This document shows, piece by piece, positions 16,865 to 24,993 of a stretch of 64,000 nt of DNA (positions are counted from its first letter, which is position 1; each line of letters starts with the position of its first letter). Made by a program: the position numbers and the translations under genes. This stretch comes from Mycobacterium sp. 236(2023) (lineage in GTDB: Bacteria > Actinomycetota > Actinomycetes > Mycobacteriales > Mycobacteriaceae): the NCBI RefSeq assembly GCF_029623955.1, contig NZ_JARSBP010000007.1, forward strand, positions 286,218-350,217, read 5' to 3'. Below the pieces are notes generated by a model. That model searched no databases and was not told the origin of the DNA. It was given only the letters and a program-made list of their open reading frames with translations.

Positions 16865-17902
16865 ATGAAGAACGTCAACAAATCGACGACTCTGCGTCGC
16901 CTGGCATCGAAGGCCATCGTCATCGGAGCCGCCGCGACGGTCGTAGTGACCGCGGCCTGCGCACCTGGTGGTGGCGGGAACGGCGGCGGCGGCGATGCAG
17001 CCAATTACCCAAGCCGGCCAATCGAATTGCTCGTGCCGGCCAAGCCGGGTGGTGGATGGGACCAGACCGCGCGCGGCATGCAGCAGGTGGTGCAGGAAGC
17101 CAACCTGACCGATCAGAGCATCGAGGTCATCAACCGCGAAGGTGGTGGCGGCGCGACGGGCCTGGCCGAGCTCACCAGCAACGACAAAGGTAACCCGAAC
17201 ACGCTGATGATCGGCGGCCTGGTCATGATCGGCGCGCTCAAGCAGGCCGGCTCCCCGCTCTCGATTACCGACGCCACCACGATCGCGACCCTGACCTCTG
17301 AGGCCGAAGCCCTTGTGGTGCGCGCTGACTCGCCGTACCAGACGATCACTGACGTCATTAACGCCTACAAGGCCGACCCCAAGTCGGTCGTCTTCGGCGG
17401 CGGTTCGGCAGGCGGGTCCGATCAGATCCTTGTCGGGCTCATGCTCAAAGCCGCTGGCCTGACGCCCGGCGATATGAACTACGTCGGCTACTCCGGTGGC
17501 GGCGAGGCCACCGCCGGCATTCTCTCCGGCGACGTCAAGGTCGGGGTGTCCGGCGTCTCGGAATTCGAAGGACAGATCGAAGGCGGCGAAATGCGCCTTC
17601 TCGCAATCAGTTCCGACGACGAGGTCACTGTCGCCGGCCAACCTGCGCCCACCCTCAAGAGCGCCGGACTCGACGTCGACTTCGTCAACTGGCGCGCCAT
17701 CTTCGCCCCACCGGGGCTCGACGATGCCCAGGTCGACGGCATCACGTCGTTCGTCACCAAGATCCACGACACCGAGCAGTGGAAGACGTTGGTTGAAGAA
17801 CGCGGTTGGACCGACGATTTCCGCACCGGCGATGACGCCTCCAAGTTCGTCTCCGAAGCGCAGGACGAGACCGCCTCAATCCTCGGAGAACTCGGACTGT
17901 GA
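16865..17902 (+). CDS. tctC: Tripartite tricarboxylate transporter binding protein
   Basis: A 345-aa extracytoplasmic solute receptor of the TctC/Bug family, which binds di/tricarboxylates and delivers them to TctAB. It is a lipoprotein: the signal peptide ends in a lipobox with Cys32 (VTAAC), then a Gly-rich linker. The mature part begins YPSRPIELLVPAKPGGGWD, a Bug-family hallmark, and has the GGGGATG loop that contacts the ligand carboxylate. Two lobes run to about residue 340. The gene heads a tctC-tctB-tctA operon with GTGA/ATGA overlaps, downstream of a candidate IclR site. The ligand is not determinable from sequence, but citrate or a similar acid fits the neighbours. Confidence 0.92.
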   Translation: MKNVNKSTTLRRLASKAIVIGAAATVVVTAACAPGGGGNGGGGDAANYPSRPIELLVPAKPGGGWDQTARGMQQVVQEANLTDQSIEVINREGGGGATGLAELTSNDKGNPNTLMIGGLVMIGALKQAGSPLSITDATTIATLTSEAEALVVRADSPYQTITDVINAYKADPKSVVFGGGSAGGSDQILVGLMLKAAGLTPGDMNYVGYSGGGEATAGILSGDVKVGVSGVSEFEGQIEGGEMRLLAISSDDEVTVAGQPAPTLKSAGLDVDFVNWRAIFAPPGLDDAQVDGITSFVTKIHDTEQWKTLVEERGWTDDFRTGDDASKFVSEAQDETASILGELGL

Positions 17903-18465
17903 ACGTCTCCGACGACGGTCTCCTGAAGAAAGAGGTCGACACCGCCCCGTCGGAGAGCTCCTCCGACGGCGGCGTCGACATGGAAAGCGACACAACGATC
18001 GTCGCGAGCTCGCCCGGCGCACCCGCCGCTCTCGGCGCAGTCATCGTGGCGATCGGCGCACTGCTGCTGTGGCAGGCGTGGCAGGTGCCAGGAACCATGA
18101 CCCCACAGGGTCCGCGATTCCTCCCTGTCGTCATCGCAGTCGCATGGACGTTGCTCGGGGTTGCCTACCTCGGCGGCGCCCTCGCCGCACTGGCTGGCCG
18201 AAGGCATCAGCCGGCCGGCGAACGGTTCGACCATCTGCTGCGCGTCGGGGTACTTCTTGTCGTCCTGGTCGTCTACGCCTATGCCATCGATCCGATCGGG
18301 TACCTCGTTTCGACCGCCGTGCTGTTCGGCGCGTGCGCCGCGCTGCTGGGAAGTCGCAGCTTCATCCGCGACGGGGTCATCGCCCTCGTGCTGACCGTGG
18401 CGATCTACTTCCTGTTCAGCTATGGACTCAACATTTACCTACCTCCGGGACTGCTGCCGCTATGA
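17899..18465 (+). CDS. tctB: Tripartite tricarboxylate transporter small membrane subunit
   Basis: A 188-aa protein with a charged N-terminus of about 35 residues and four predicted transmembrane helices, as expected for TctB. The final segment (YFLFSYGLNIYLPPGLLPL) is the conserved TctB C-terminus. GTG 17899 overlaps the tctC stop (GTGA), and the stop overlaps the tctA ATG (ATGA). TctB is required with TctA for secondary, ion-driven uptake of the acid captured by TctC. Confidence 0.9.
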   Translation: MNVSDDGLLKKEVDTAPSESSSDGGVDMESDTTIVASSPGAPAALGAVIVAIGALLLWQAWQVPGTMTPQGPRFLPVVIAVAWTLLGVAYLGGALAALAGRRHQPAGERFDHLLRVGVLLVVLVVYAYAIDPIGYLVSTAVLFGACAALLGSRSFIRDGVIALVLTVAIYFLFSYGLNIYLPPGLLPL

Positions 18466-20015
18466 CGGTTTTCACCGATCTCCTGGGTGGCTTCGCCACC
18501 GTCTTCACCCCCACCAACCTGCTGCTCGCGGCGTTGGGCGTCACCTTGGGCACACTCGTCGGCGTTCTGCCCGGCATCGGGCCCGCGGTCACGATCGCCC
18601 TGCTGCTGCCGGTGACCTTCCAATTCGACGATCCAGCAGGCGCTTTCATCATGTTCGCCGGCATCTACTACGGCGCCATGTACGGCGGCTCGACCACCTC
18701 GATCCTGCTGAACACCCCCGGGGAATCCGCTTCCGTCGCAACCGCCATGGAAGGCCACCTGATGGCCAAAGCCGGACGAGCACGGGCCGCACTGGCCACC
18801 GCCGCCATCGGGTCGTTCGTCGCCGGCACCATCGCCACCGTTCTGCTCACCTTCGTCGCCAAGCCGATCGGCAAGCTCGCGGTCACCTTCACCGCCGCCG
18901 ACTACACCGCCCTGATGGTCTTGGCGCTGGTCTCAGTGACCGCCCTCGTCGGGCGTTCGCTCGTGCGCGGCCTGCTGGCACTGCTGGTCGGCGTGACCCT
19001 CGGCATGATCGGCCTGGACTCACTATCCGGTCAGGCGCGGCTCACCTTCGGACAACCGCTGCTCTACGACGGCATCAGCGAAGTTATCCTCATCATCGGC
19101 CTCTTCGCCATCGGCGAGACCTTGTACGTACTGGTCCGCGGACGCACCAGGCCCGGCGTTCTGGCACCGCTGGACCCGCCGCAGAAGGGGGATATCTTTT
19201 GGATGAGTCGCAAGGACTGGAGCCGCTCCTGGAAACCCTGGCTACGGGGCACCGCGTTCGGGTTCCCGTTCGGCGTCCTCCCCGCGGGTGGGGCCGAGAT
19301 CCCCACTTTCCTCTCCTACACCTACGAGAAGAAGCGCTCAAAAGGCAAGGGCGAGTTCGGCAAAGGAGCCATCGAAGGCGTCGCGGGACCCGAGGCAGCG
19401 AACAACGCATCGTTCTCCGGCGTCCTCGTCCCACTGTTGACACTCGGCCTGCCGACCTCGGCGACAGCCGCCGTGCTCATCGCCGCGTTCCAGATCTTCA
19501 ACCTGCAGCCAGGTCCGCAACTCTTCGAAGAACAGTCCGGGCTGGTGTGGGCGCTCATCGCCTCGCTGTACATCGGCAACGTGATGCTGCTGCTGCTCAA
19601 CCTTCCCCTGATCCGGTTGTGGGTCAAAGTCCTTCAAATCCCACGCCCAGCCCTCTACGCAGGCATCCTGGTCTTCGCCACCCTGGGCGTCTACTCCGTC
19701 TCCGGCAGCGCGATGGATATCCTCATCGCCTACGCAGTCGGTGTCGTTGGACTGTTCATGCGCCTCTACGACTTTCCCATCGCACCAGTCATTCTCGGTG
19801 CCATCCTCGGACCCAACCTCGAAAACCAATTCCGCCGCGCACTCACCGCCTCCAACGGCGACTGGAGCGTCTTCGTCACCCACCCCACCTCCGCCATCAT
19901 CCTCATCCTCGCCGTCATCGCATTCCTCGTCCCCTACCTCCCCTGGATCATCAAAAGAATCAAAGGCCAAGAAACGCGAGGCTCCGTCAAACTCGCAGTC
20001 GGCGATGACGACTGA
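18462..20015 (+). CDS. tctA: Tripartite tricarboxylate transporter large permease
   Basis: A 517-aa permease with about 11-12 membrane segments. The TctA signatures are clear: VGVLPGIGPAVTIALLLPVT near residue 35, the YYGAMYGGSTTSILLNTPGE loop near 70-90, and a second GPEAANNASFSG with PLLTLGLPTSATAAV near 305-340, representing the internal repeat. ATG 18462 overlaps tctB's stop. A much longer open frame from 17496 is an artefact in the same frame. It is followed by a gene-poor region. A second, divergent tct set lies 6 kb away. Confidence 0.93.
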   Translation: MTVFTDLLGGFATVFTPTNLLLAALGVTLGTLVGVLPGIGPAVTIALLLPVTFQFDDPAGAFIMFAGIYYGAMYGGSTTSILLNTPGESASVATAMEGHLMAKAGRARAALATAAIGSFVAGTIATVLLTFVAKPIGKLAVTFTAADYTALMVLALVSVTALVGRSLVRGLLALLVGVTLGMIGLDSLSGQARLTFGQPLLYDGISEVILIIGLFAIGETLYVLVRGRTRPGVLAPLDPPQKGDIFWMSRKDWSRSWKPWLRGTAFGFPFGVLPAGGAEIPTFLSYTYEKKRSKGKGEFGKGAIEGVAGPEAANNASFSGVLVPLLTLGLPTSATAAVLIAAFQIFNLQPGPQLFEEQSGLVWALIASLYIGNVMLLLLNLPLIRLWVKVLQIPRPALYAGILVFATLGVYSVSGSAMDILIAYAVGVVGLFMRLYDFPIAPVILGAILGPNLENQFRRALTASNGDWSVFVTHPTSAIILILAVIAFLVPYLPWIIKRIKGQETRGSVKLAVGDDD

Positions 20016-20034
20016 CAGACGAACGCACAGTCCC

Positions 20035-20158
20035 CAATTTGTTCTCGTGGTGACCGGGGAGGAGGGCACGGGTCACTCGCAGAAGGCTGCTTAACCGCGG
20101 CGCACGTCCGGGTCCTGCGAGCACCGCACTTCGGAGGACCTGTGCCCGTCACAAATTG
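20035..20158. repeat. Inverted repeat bounding a 124-bp segment
   Basis: CAATTTGT (20035-20042) and ACAAATTG (20151-20158) are perfect 8-bp inverted repeats. Just inside each end there are GGGCAC/GTGCCC sequences, giving an imperfect longer symmetry. It may be a small non-coding mobile-element relic. No target duplication is visible. Confidence 0.3.
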
Positions 20159-20199
20159 ATGCGCGCGGCTAGGTTCACAAACCCGTTCCCACAGCCCAT

Positions 20200-20233
20200 G
20201 AGAACGGCCCTCGGAGTGATCTCCGGGGGCCGT
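20200..20233. terminator. 15-bp hairpin, probable bidirectional terminator
   Basis: GAACGGCCCTCGGAG (20200-20214) pairs with CTCCGGGGGCCGTTC (20219-20233) with one G-U wobble and a TGAT loop. It lies between convergent operons and directly downstream, on the minus strand, of the tRNA remnant. That is the usual place for a tRNA terminator. Confidence 0.65.
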
Positions 20234-20240
20234 TCCACCC

Positions 20241-20290
20241 AGTGGCGGGCGTAGATTTCGAACCTGCGACCTCTGGGGCGTCATGAGACA
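20241..20290 (-). pseudogene. tRNA 3'-half remnant
   Basis: Read on the minus strand this segment has an anticodon-like CTCATGA loop, AGAGGTCGCAGGTTCGAAATC with a T-arm consensus (GGTTCGAA), and an acceptor-like end GCCCGCCA. No matching 5' acceptor GGCGGGC is found about 75 nt upstream, and the T-stem contains a mismatch, so it is not a functional tRNA. It resembles the 3' half of a Met (CAU) tRNA and could be an attachment-site relic. Confidence 0.5.
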
Positions 20291-20538
20291 CGATTCGGGC
20301 GTTTCACGCGCTCCCGCTTTCGCATTGGTGCAGCCGGTGCGGGTGTGAGATCTCGACGATTCCGCCTGATTGCACCCGTTTGGGAACGTTGCGCGGAGTT
20401 CTGTTCCCAAACTGGAGGCTTAACAAGTCAGACTGGCTTTGGCAAACATGCCCCCTCAAACCGCGTTAATGCGAACCGAACTCCCATAGATCAGCATGAT
20501 TTAGCGGACCGGTCTGATGATCGGCGCCCCCTTTAGCG

Positions 20539-21690
20539 TCAGCGTTGCATCCAGACTGCGCAGCCCACGACGAGTAGCGCGGCCGTGGCTCCCAATACTC
20601 CAGACGCACCGGCGGATGCGGCGACGAGCCCGATGGACCCGGGCAGCACCACGACACCGATCCTGTTGCCAAGCAGCCGGAGTGTCATCGCTGTTCCTCG
20701 CTGATTCGACGGTGCCAGATCTGAGACGGCAGCCATTGTGATCGGTTGACACACGCCGAGTCCCGCGCCGAGGACGACAGCACTCACCAGAAGGACGAGA
20801 TGGCTGTGCCAGTTGGCAACAGCGATCAGTGCACTCGCCGACGCGGACATCCCGATGATGAGCATCCGTCTCCGACCAAGCGCATTCACGAGAGGTCCGG
20901 TGACGAGTCGAACTGCCATCGACGTAACAGCGCGGAGTGCGAGCACCCATCCGACGAAAGCCGGAGAGAACCCAGCTTCGTGACCGAGCGCCGGCAGGTA
21001 GACCAGCGTGATGTCGACAGCGGCCATGACGATGCCGCTGACAACGACGGCTCGGCGCAACGAACGATCCCGCAGCAGCGATCCCACGGAAACCGGCGCT
21101 TGTTCGCCGGCGCTCTGCCTTCGCCCGCCAATCAGAAACGATGTGCCAAAAAGCACGACCGACAGTCCCAAAGCGGCGAGCAACACCGGCCGGATGCCAG
21201 CGGCGGTCCCGTCACCCACAGTAAGCAGCAGCGGGCCTACCGCCTGTCCCAATGAAGACGCGAATGTGTAGGCGGCGAAACGTGAATCAGCCGAACTCCC
21301 ACCCATGTTGGCGACAGCAGTCTGCTCACCGATCACGCACAGCAGGTGACCGACCCCGGCGAGCATCAGACCGACGATCAACCACGCAGGTTGATGTGTC
21401 CCGGCCAGAAGCACACCGCACGACAGCGCGGCCACGACTGCCCCACCGATCAGAACGGGCTTTTCTCCGACTCGATCGACCAGGCGACCGACGGGCAACG
21501 CAAGCAGTAATGGGGCGATGGCGTAGCTCGCCGACAGCAATCCGAGGAGCGCCGGTGCTACACCGGCATCCAGCGCTGCATAGGAGATAGCGGGACGGAC
21601 CGAGAATCCGATGGCCTGAACGGCGAGGGCGTGGACCCCCAGAGGAGTCCACGCCTGCCACCGTTCACCCGATGCGACGTCAGCGCCCAT
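20539..21690 (-). CDS. MFS transporter
   Basis: A 383-aa major facilitator protein with about 12 hydrophobic segments. The loop 2-3 motif GRLVDRVGEKPVLIGG and its second-half counterpart GPLVNALGRRRMLIIG are intact. The substrate is unknown. Neighbours suggest an organic acid or aromatic acid. The start overlaps the end of the second tctA gene by 11 bp on the minus strand, so it is the last gene of a tctC-tctB-tctA-MFS operon. Confidence 0.85.
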   Translation of the reverse strand: MGADVASGERWQAWTPLGVHALAVQAIGFSVRPAISYAALDAGVAPALLGLLSASYAIAPLLLALPVGRLVDRVGEKPVLIGGAVVAALSCGVLLAGTHQPAWLIVGLMLAGVGHLLCVIGEQTAVANMGGSSADSRFAAYTFASSLGQAVGPLLLTVGDGTAAGIRPVLLAALGLSVVLFGTSFLIGGRRQSAGEQAPVSVGSLLRDRSLRRAVVVSGIVMAAVDITLVYLPALGHEAGFSPAFVGWVLALRAVTSMAVRLVTGPLVNALGRRRMLIIGMSASASALIAVANWHSHLVLLVSAVVLGAGLGVCQPITMAAVSDLAPSNQRGTAMTLRLLGNRIGVVVLPGSIGLVAASAGASGVLGATAALLVVGCAVWMQR

Positions 21691-23344
21691 GACTGTGGGT
21701 CGCGGGCGACTTCACCTCCGAATCACTCTGCTTCCCAATGCCTTCCGAGTCAGGGTGCTTGTTGACGTATTCCCCGGAGGAATCATCGAACGTCGCAACC
21801 GCATCGTCATCGTCGAGCGGCGTCGGCTCCGGCGCGACGGCTGGCTCCTGCGCGTCGCCACGTCGCCGTGCCGCGATAAAACGCCACACTAACGGGACGA
21901 TCAGGGCCAGCGCGACCAATGTGTACAGGGTGATGGAGAACGGTGAATGCACCAGTACCGAGGGGTCGCCATCACTGAGCTGCAGTGCACGCCTGAGCTC
22001 GAGTTCGGCCCGCGGCCCGAGGATCACACCGATGATGATGGGTACGATCGGCAGTCCGAACCGTCGCATGATGACCCCGAGTAGCCCCATCACGAGCAGG
22101 ATGTAGAGGCCCATCGTGGAGCCGTCAGCGGCATAGGCACCAATCGACGCAAACACCAGGATGCCCGCGTACAGGTATGGGCGCGGAATCCTCAGCAGTC
22201 TTGCCCACACCGGCGCCAACGGCAGGTTGAGGAGCAGCAGCAGGGTATTGCCGATGAACAGGCTCGCGATGAGGCCCCACACCAGCGCCGGTTCGTTCTG
22301 GAAGAGCAACGGCCCGGGCTGAATCCCGTACTGCTGGAACGCCGCCAGCAGTACCGCTGCGGTCGCCGAGGTGGGCAGACCCAGTGTCAGCAGTGGCACC
22401 AACACCCCCGCGGCCGATGCATTATTGGTGGCTTCGGGTCCCGCCACGCCTTCGATGGCGCCGTGGCCGAACTCCTCAGGATGCTTGGACAGCTTGCGCT
22501 CGGTGACATACGACAGGTAGGTCGGGATCTCTGCCCCGCCCGCCGGCATCGCCCCGAACGGAAAGCCAATCGCCGCACCGCGCAGCCATGGCTTCCATGA
22601 GCGAGACCAATCCTTCTTGCTCATCCACGGACGTCCTACCGGAATGATCTGACCGGGCTTGCGCCGCAGATGCATTGCCGTCCACAGCGCCTCGCCGAGC
22701 GCGAAGATGCCAACAGCCACGACGACCACATCGATGCCATCCATCAACTGCGGGATGCCGAACGTGAGCCGTTCCTGGCCGGTCGAGGCGTCGATGCCGA
22801 TGAGCCCAATGAACAACCCGATTCCCAGGGACGCGAGCCCTCGGATCCGGGAAGTTCCCAGCACCAACGTGACAGCGGCGAAGGCGACGACCATCAGGGC
22901 GAAGTAGTCCGCGGGTGTGATGCTCAGGGCGATGTTGACGACGAACGGTGCAACAAGCACCAGCAGCCCGGTGGCAATGGTTCCGGCGACGAACGATCCG
23001 ATCGCGGCAGTGGCCAGTGCCTGACAGGCGCGACCGGCTCTCGCCATCTTGTTGCCCTCGATGGCCGTCATCACCGACGACGCCTCACCGGGAGTGTTCA
23101 GAAGAATCGATGTGGTTGAGCCGCCATACATTCCGCCGTAGTAGATCCCCGCGAACATGATGATCGCGCCGGTGGGATCGAGAGCAAACGTCACCGGCAG
23201 CAACAGCGCGACGGTCATCGCCGGCCCGATACCGGGCAGCACACCCACGGCGGTGCCGAGCAGGACGCCGATCAGCGCCATCAATAGGTAGGTCGGCGTC
23301 AAGGCCGAGGCGAATCCGTCGAGAAGTGAACTCATGGCATCCAT
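21680..23344 (-). CDS. tctA: Tripartite tricarboxylate transporter large permease (second copy)
   Basis: A 554-aa TctA permease, paralogous to the one at 18.5 kb. It has VGVLPGIGPAMTVALLLPVT, YYGGMYGGSTTSILLNTPGE, GPEATNNASAAGV and LLTLGLPTSATAAV. It carries an extra hydrophilic C-terminal tail of about 60 residues, rich in Asp, Glu and Pro, that the first copy lacks. Start ATG 23344 is 1 nt beyond tctB's stop, and an in-frame ATG at 23335 is an alternative. It is encoded in a minus-strand operon tctC-tctB-tctA-MFS. Confidence 0.92.
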   Translation of the reverse strand: MDAMSSLLDGFASALTPTYLLMALIGVLLGTAVGVLPGIGPAMTVALLLPVTFALDPTGAIIMFAGIYYGGMYGGSTTSILLNTPGEASSVMTAIEGNKMARAGRACQALATAAIGSFVAGTIATGLLVLVAPFVVNIALSITPADYFALMVVAFAAVTLVLGTSRIRGLASLGIGLFIGLIGIDASTGQERLTFGIPQLMDGIDVVVVAVGIFALGEALWTAMHLRRKPGQIIPVGRPWMSKKDWSRSWKPWLRGAAIGFPFGAMPAGGAEIPTYLSYVTERKLSKHPEEFGHGAIEGVAGPEATNNASAAGVLVPLLTLGLPTSATAAVLLAAFQQYGIQPGPLLFQNEPALVWGLIASLFIGNTLLLLLNLPLAPVWARLLRIPRPYLYAGILVFASIGAYAADGSTMGLYILLVMGLLGVIMRRFGLPIVPIIIGVILGPRAELELRRALQLSDGDPSVLVHSPFSITLYTLVALALIVPLVWRFIAARRRGDAQEPAVAPEPTPLDDDDAVATFDDSSGEYVNKHPDSEGIGKQSDSEVKSPATHSHGR

Positions 23345-23345
23345 G

Positions 23346-23864
23346 TCAGATCACCCCGCCCAGCAGCCCCGCCGGAAGGTCGACACCAAGTGCATACGCG
23401 AATAGGAAGTAGCTCCCGAAGGCGATCACCAGTGAGATCAGCAGATCGCGGACCAAATGCCGGCTACCCAGTGCCGTCGCCGCACCCCAGAACAGGGCGG
23501 TGCCGGTGATCGGCCATCCAAGTGGTTCCATCAGAAAGGCGTTGGCGAGAAAGATTGCACCGATCGCGACGAACGGCACCCAGGCTGTTGGTTGCTCCAG
23601 ATCAATGTCTTCGCCGCCTTCCATTTCGCCTCGCCCGCCGCGTAATACGTCGATGAAGAGCGCGATGGCCACGCCGATCAGAAGAAGACCGACAACAATC
23701 GGCACTGTCGCCGAGTTGAGTGGGCCACGGGTTGCTGCGTTGGTGGTGAGAGTCGCTGCATCGACCAAAGCGATCGCGCCCATCGCGCCCAGCAGGACGG
23801 CGACACCCAGTTCGGACTTGCCGGATAGCGCGGTCGTCTTGGGCGCGGTGACCTCCGCGCTCAT
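23346..23864 (-). CDS. tctB: Tripartite tricarboxylate transporter small subunit (second copy)
   Basis: A 172-aa TctB with four predicted membrane helices and the family's C-terminal pattern (SYFLFAYALGVDLPAGLL). Its ATG overlaps the tctC stop (ATGA at 23861-23864). An acidic loop (residues about 82-93) separates the second and third helices. It works with the adjacent TctA and TctC. Confidence 0.9.
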   Translation of the reverse strand: MSAEVTAPKTTALSGKSELGVAVLLGAMGAIALVDAATLTTNAATRGPLNSATVPIVVGLLLIGVAIALFIDVLRGGRGEMEGGEDIDLEQPTAWVPFVAIGAIFLANAFLMEPLGWPITGTALFWGAATALGSRHLVRDLLISLVIAFGSYFLFAYALGVDLPAGLLGGVI

Positions 23865-24841
23865 TGGTTGGTCCCCTCAAGCGCGCTCTTGATCTCACCA
23901 GCCTGTTCGTTGAGGTAGGTGCCGAATTCGTCGCCGGTCATGAAGGCATCGACCCAGCCGTTGCGCTCAACGGCGTCCTTCCATGCCTGCGACTGATGCA
24001 TCTTGTCGAAAGCCTCGATGAGGTCCTGGGCTGCCTCATCACTGACGCCAGGAGGCGCGACCACGCCGCGCCAGTTGGCGACGACGACATCAGTCCCGGA
24101 CTCTTTGAGCGTGGGCACATCGGGTAGCGAGTCGAAGCGCTCTCCACCGGTGACAGCGATCGCCTTGAGCTCACCCGCATTGACCTGCTCCACCGCGTCG
24201 ACAGCGCTGAACACCGCGAAGTCGACCTGGTTGCCGAGGACTGCAGGCAGGACACCGCTGCCGCCGAAGGTCACATAGTTGACGTCCGCACGGGGAATGC
24301 CGTTGGCCTCGGCCATGCGCAGCGTCGCCACGTTGTCGGCGCCACCAATAGCCGAACCGCCGCCGACGTTCATACGCGGGTTCTTTTTCCACGCGGCAAC
24401 GAGGTCGGCGTAGTTGTTGATCGGCGAATCCTTGGGCACCACCACCGCGAGGTACTCATCAAGGAGCTTCACCAGCGGCGTGGTGTTGTCGAAGCTCAGC
24501 GAAGAATTCTGCGAAACCGTCGCCGCGACGAGGCCGAAGCCCATCTGCATGACAAGTTCACCGTTGCCGTTGTCGTCCATCAGTCGGGACAGGCCGACGG
24601 TGCCGTTCGCGCCGTCGACGTTGAAGACGTCGATGCGCTGGGAGATCCCGTCGTCCTCCATGATCTTCGCGGCAGTTCGCGCCGTCGTGTCCCAACCGCT
24701 TCCTGCGGCGTTGGGGACCATGTACCGGAACTGGTCAACGCCTCCGGCGGAATCGCCCCCGCGAGGACCGCACGCGACCGCCGAGAAGCTGAGTACCACA
24801 GCGGCACTGGCCGCCATCATGGTCTTGATGGATTTGTTCAT
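23861..24841 (-). CDS. tctC: Tripartite tricarboxylate transporter binding protein (second copy)
   Basis: A 326-aa TctC/Bug-type solute receptor. The signal peptide ends in a lipobox with Cys24 (SAVAC), so it is an anchored lipoprotein. The mature domain starts with FRYMVPNAAGSGWDTTAR and includes the GANGTVGLSR ligand loop. ATG 24841 follows AAGGAGGTG, which excludes the longer open frame to 25021. The promoter is shared with a divergent CitA/DcuS-type sensor kinase. By analogy with other actinobacterial and proteobacterial tct loci, that kinase is the expected regulator. Confidence 0.92.
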   Translation of the reverse strand: MNKSIKTMMAASAAVVLSFSAVACGPRGGDSAGGVDQFRYMVPNAAGSGWDTTARTAAKIMEDDGISQRIDVFNVDGANGTVGLSRLMDDNGNGELVMQMGFGLVAATVSQNSSLSFDNTTPLVKLLDEYLAVVVPKDSPINNYADLVAAWKKNPRMNVGGGSAIGGADNVATLRMAEANGIPRADVNYVTFGGSGVLPAVLGNQVDFAVFSAVDAVEQVNAGELKAIAVTGGERFDSLPDVPTLKESGTDVVVANWRGVVAPPGVSDEAAQDLIEAFDKMHQSQAWKDAVERNGWVDAFMTGDEFGTYLNEQAGEIKSALEGTNQ

Positions 24842-24993
24842 GATGCACCTCCTTGTGATGGGGCGTAACCCCGTAGAGGAAGAGTGACGGCGGCCACAGA
24901 CAGTGTCACGCTTGCGCTGACAACGGTTCTTGTGCTCGTTGTGATCGCCGGAACCATGCTCGTTTCCTGCGCATTCCGCCCTACGATCGACCA

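Larger units (their letters stand above)
20016..20538. other. Gene-poor gap between convergent operons
   Basis: No convincing protein gene lies here. The gap holds a 124-bp segment bounded by CAATTTGT/ACAAATTG inverted repeats (20035-20158), a strong hairpin (20200-20233) and a tRNA 3'-half remnant on the minus strand (20241-20290). The rest shows nothing recognisable. Confidence 0.6.

Noticed and set aside
16799..17767. 322-aa antisense frame over tctC
   Set aside because: Shadow of a well-supported lipoprotein gene. Asp/Gly-rich artefact typical of antisense frames in GC-rich DNA.
17496..18461. 839-aa open frame extending tctA upstream
   Set aside because: The extra part lies over tctC and tctB in another frame and is Arg-rich without domain features. 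The ATG at 18462 with ATGA overlap is the real start.
18422..20008. 528-aa open frame in a second frame over tctA
   Set aside because: Its composition is Arg/His-rich shadow sequence of tctA, with no recognisable motif.
24842..24993. GTGAC...GTCAC inverted repeat between tctC and the sensor kinase as a CitB-type operator
   Set aside because: Arms are only 5 bp with a long spacer, and there is no second copy. Too weak to call.
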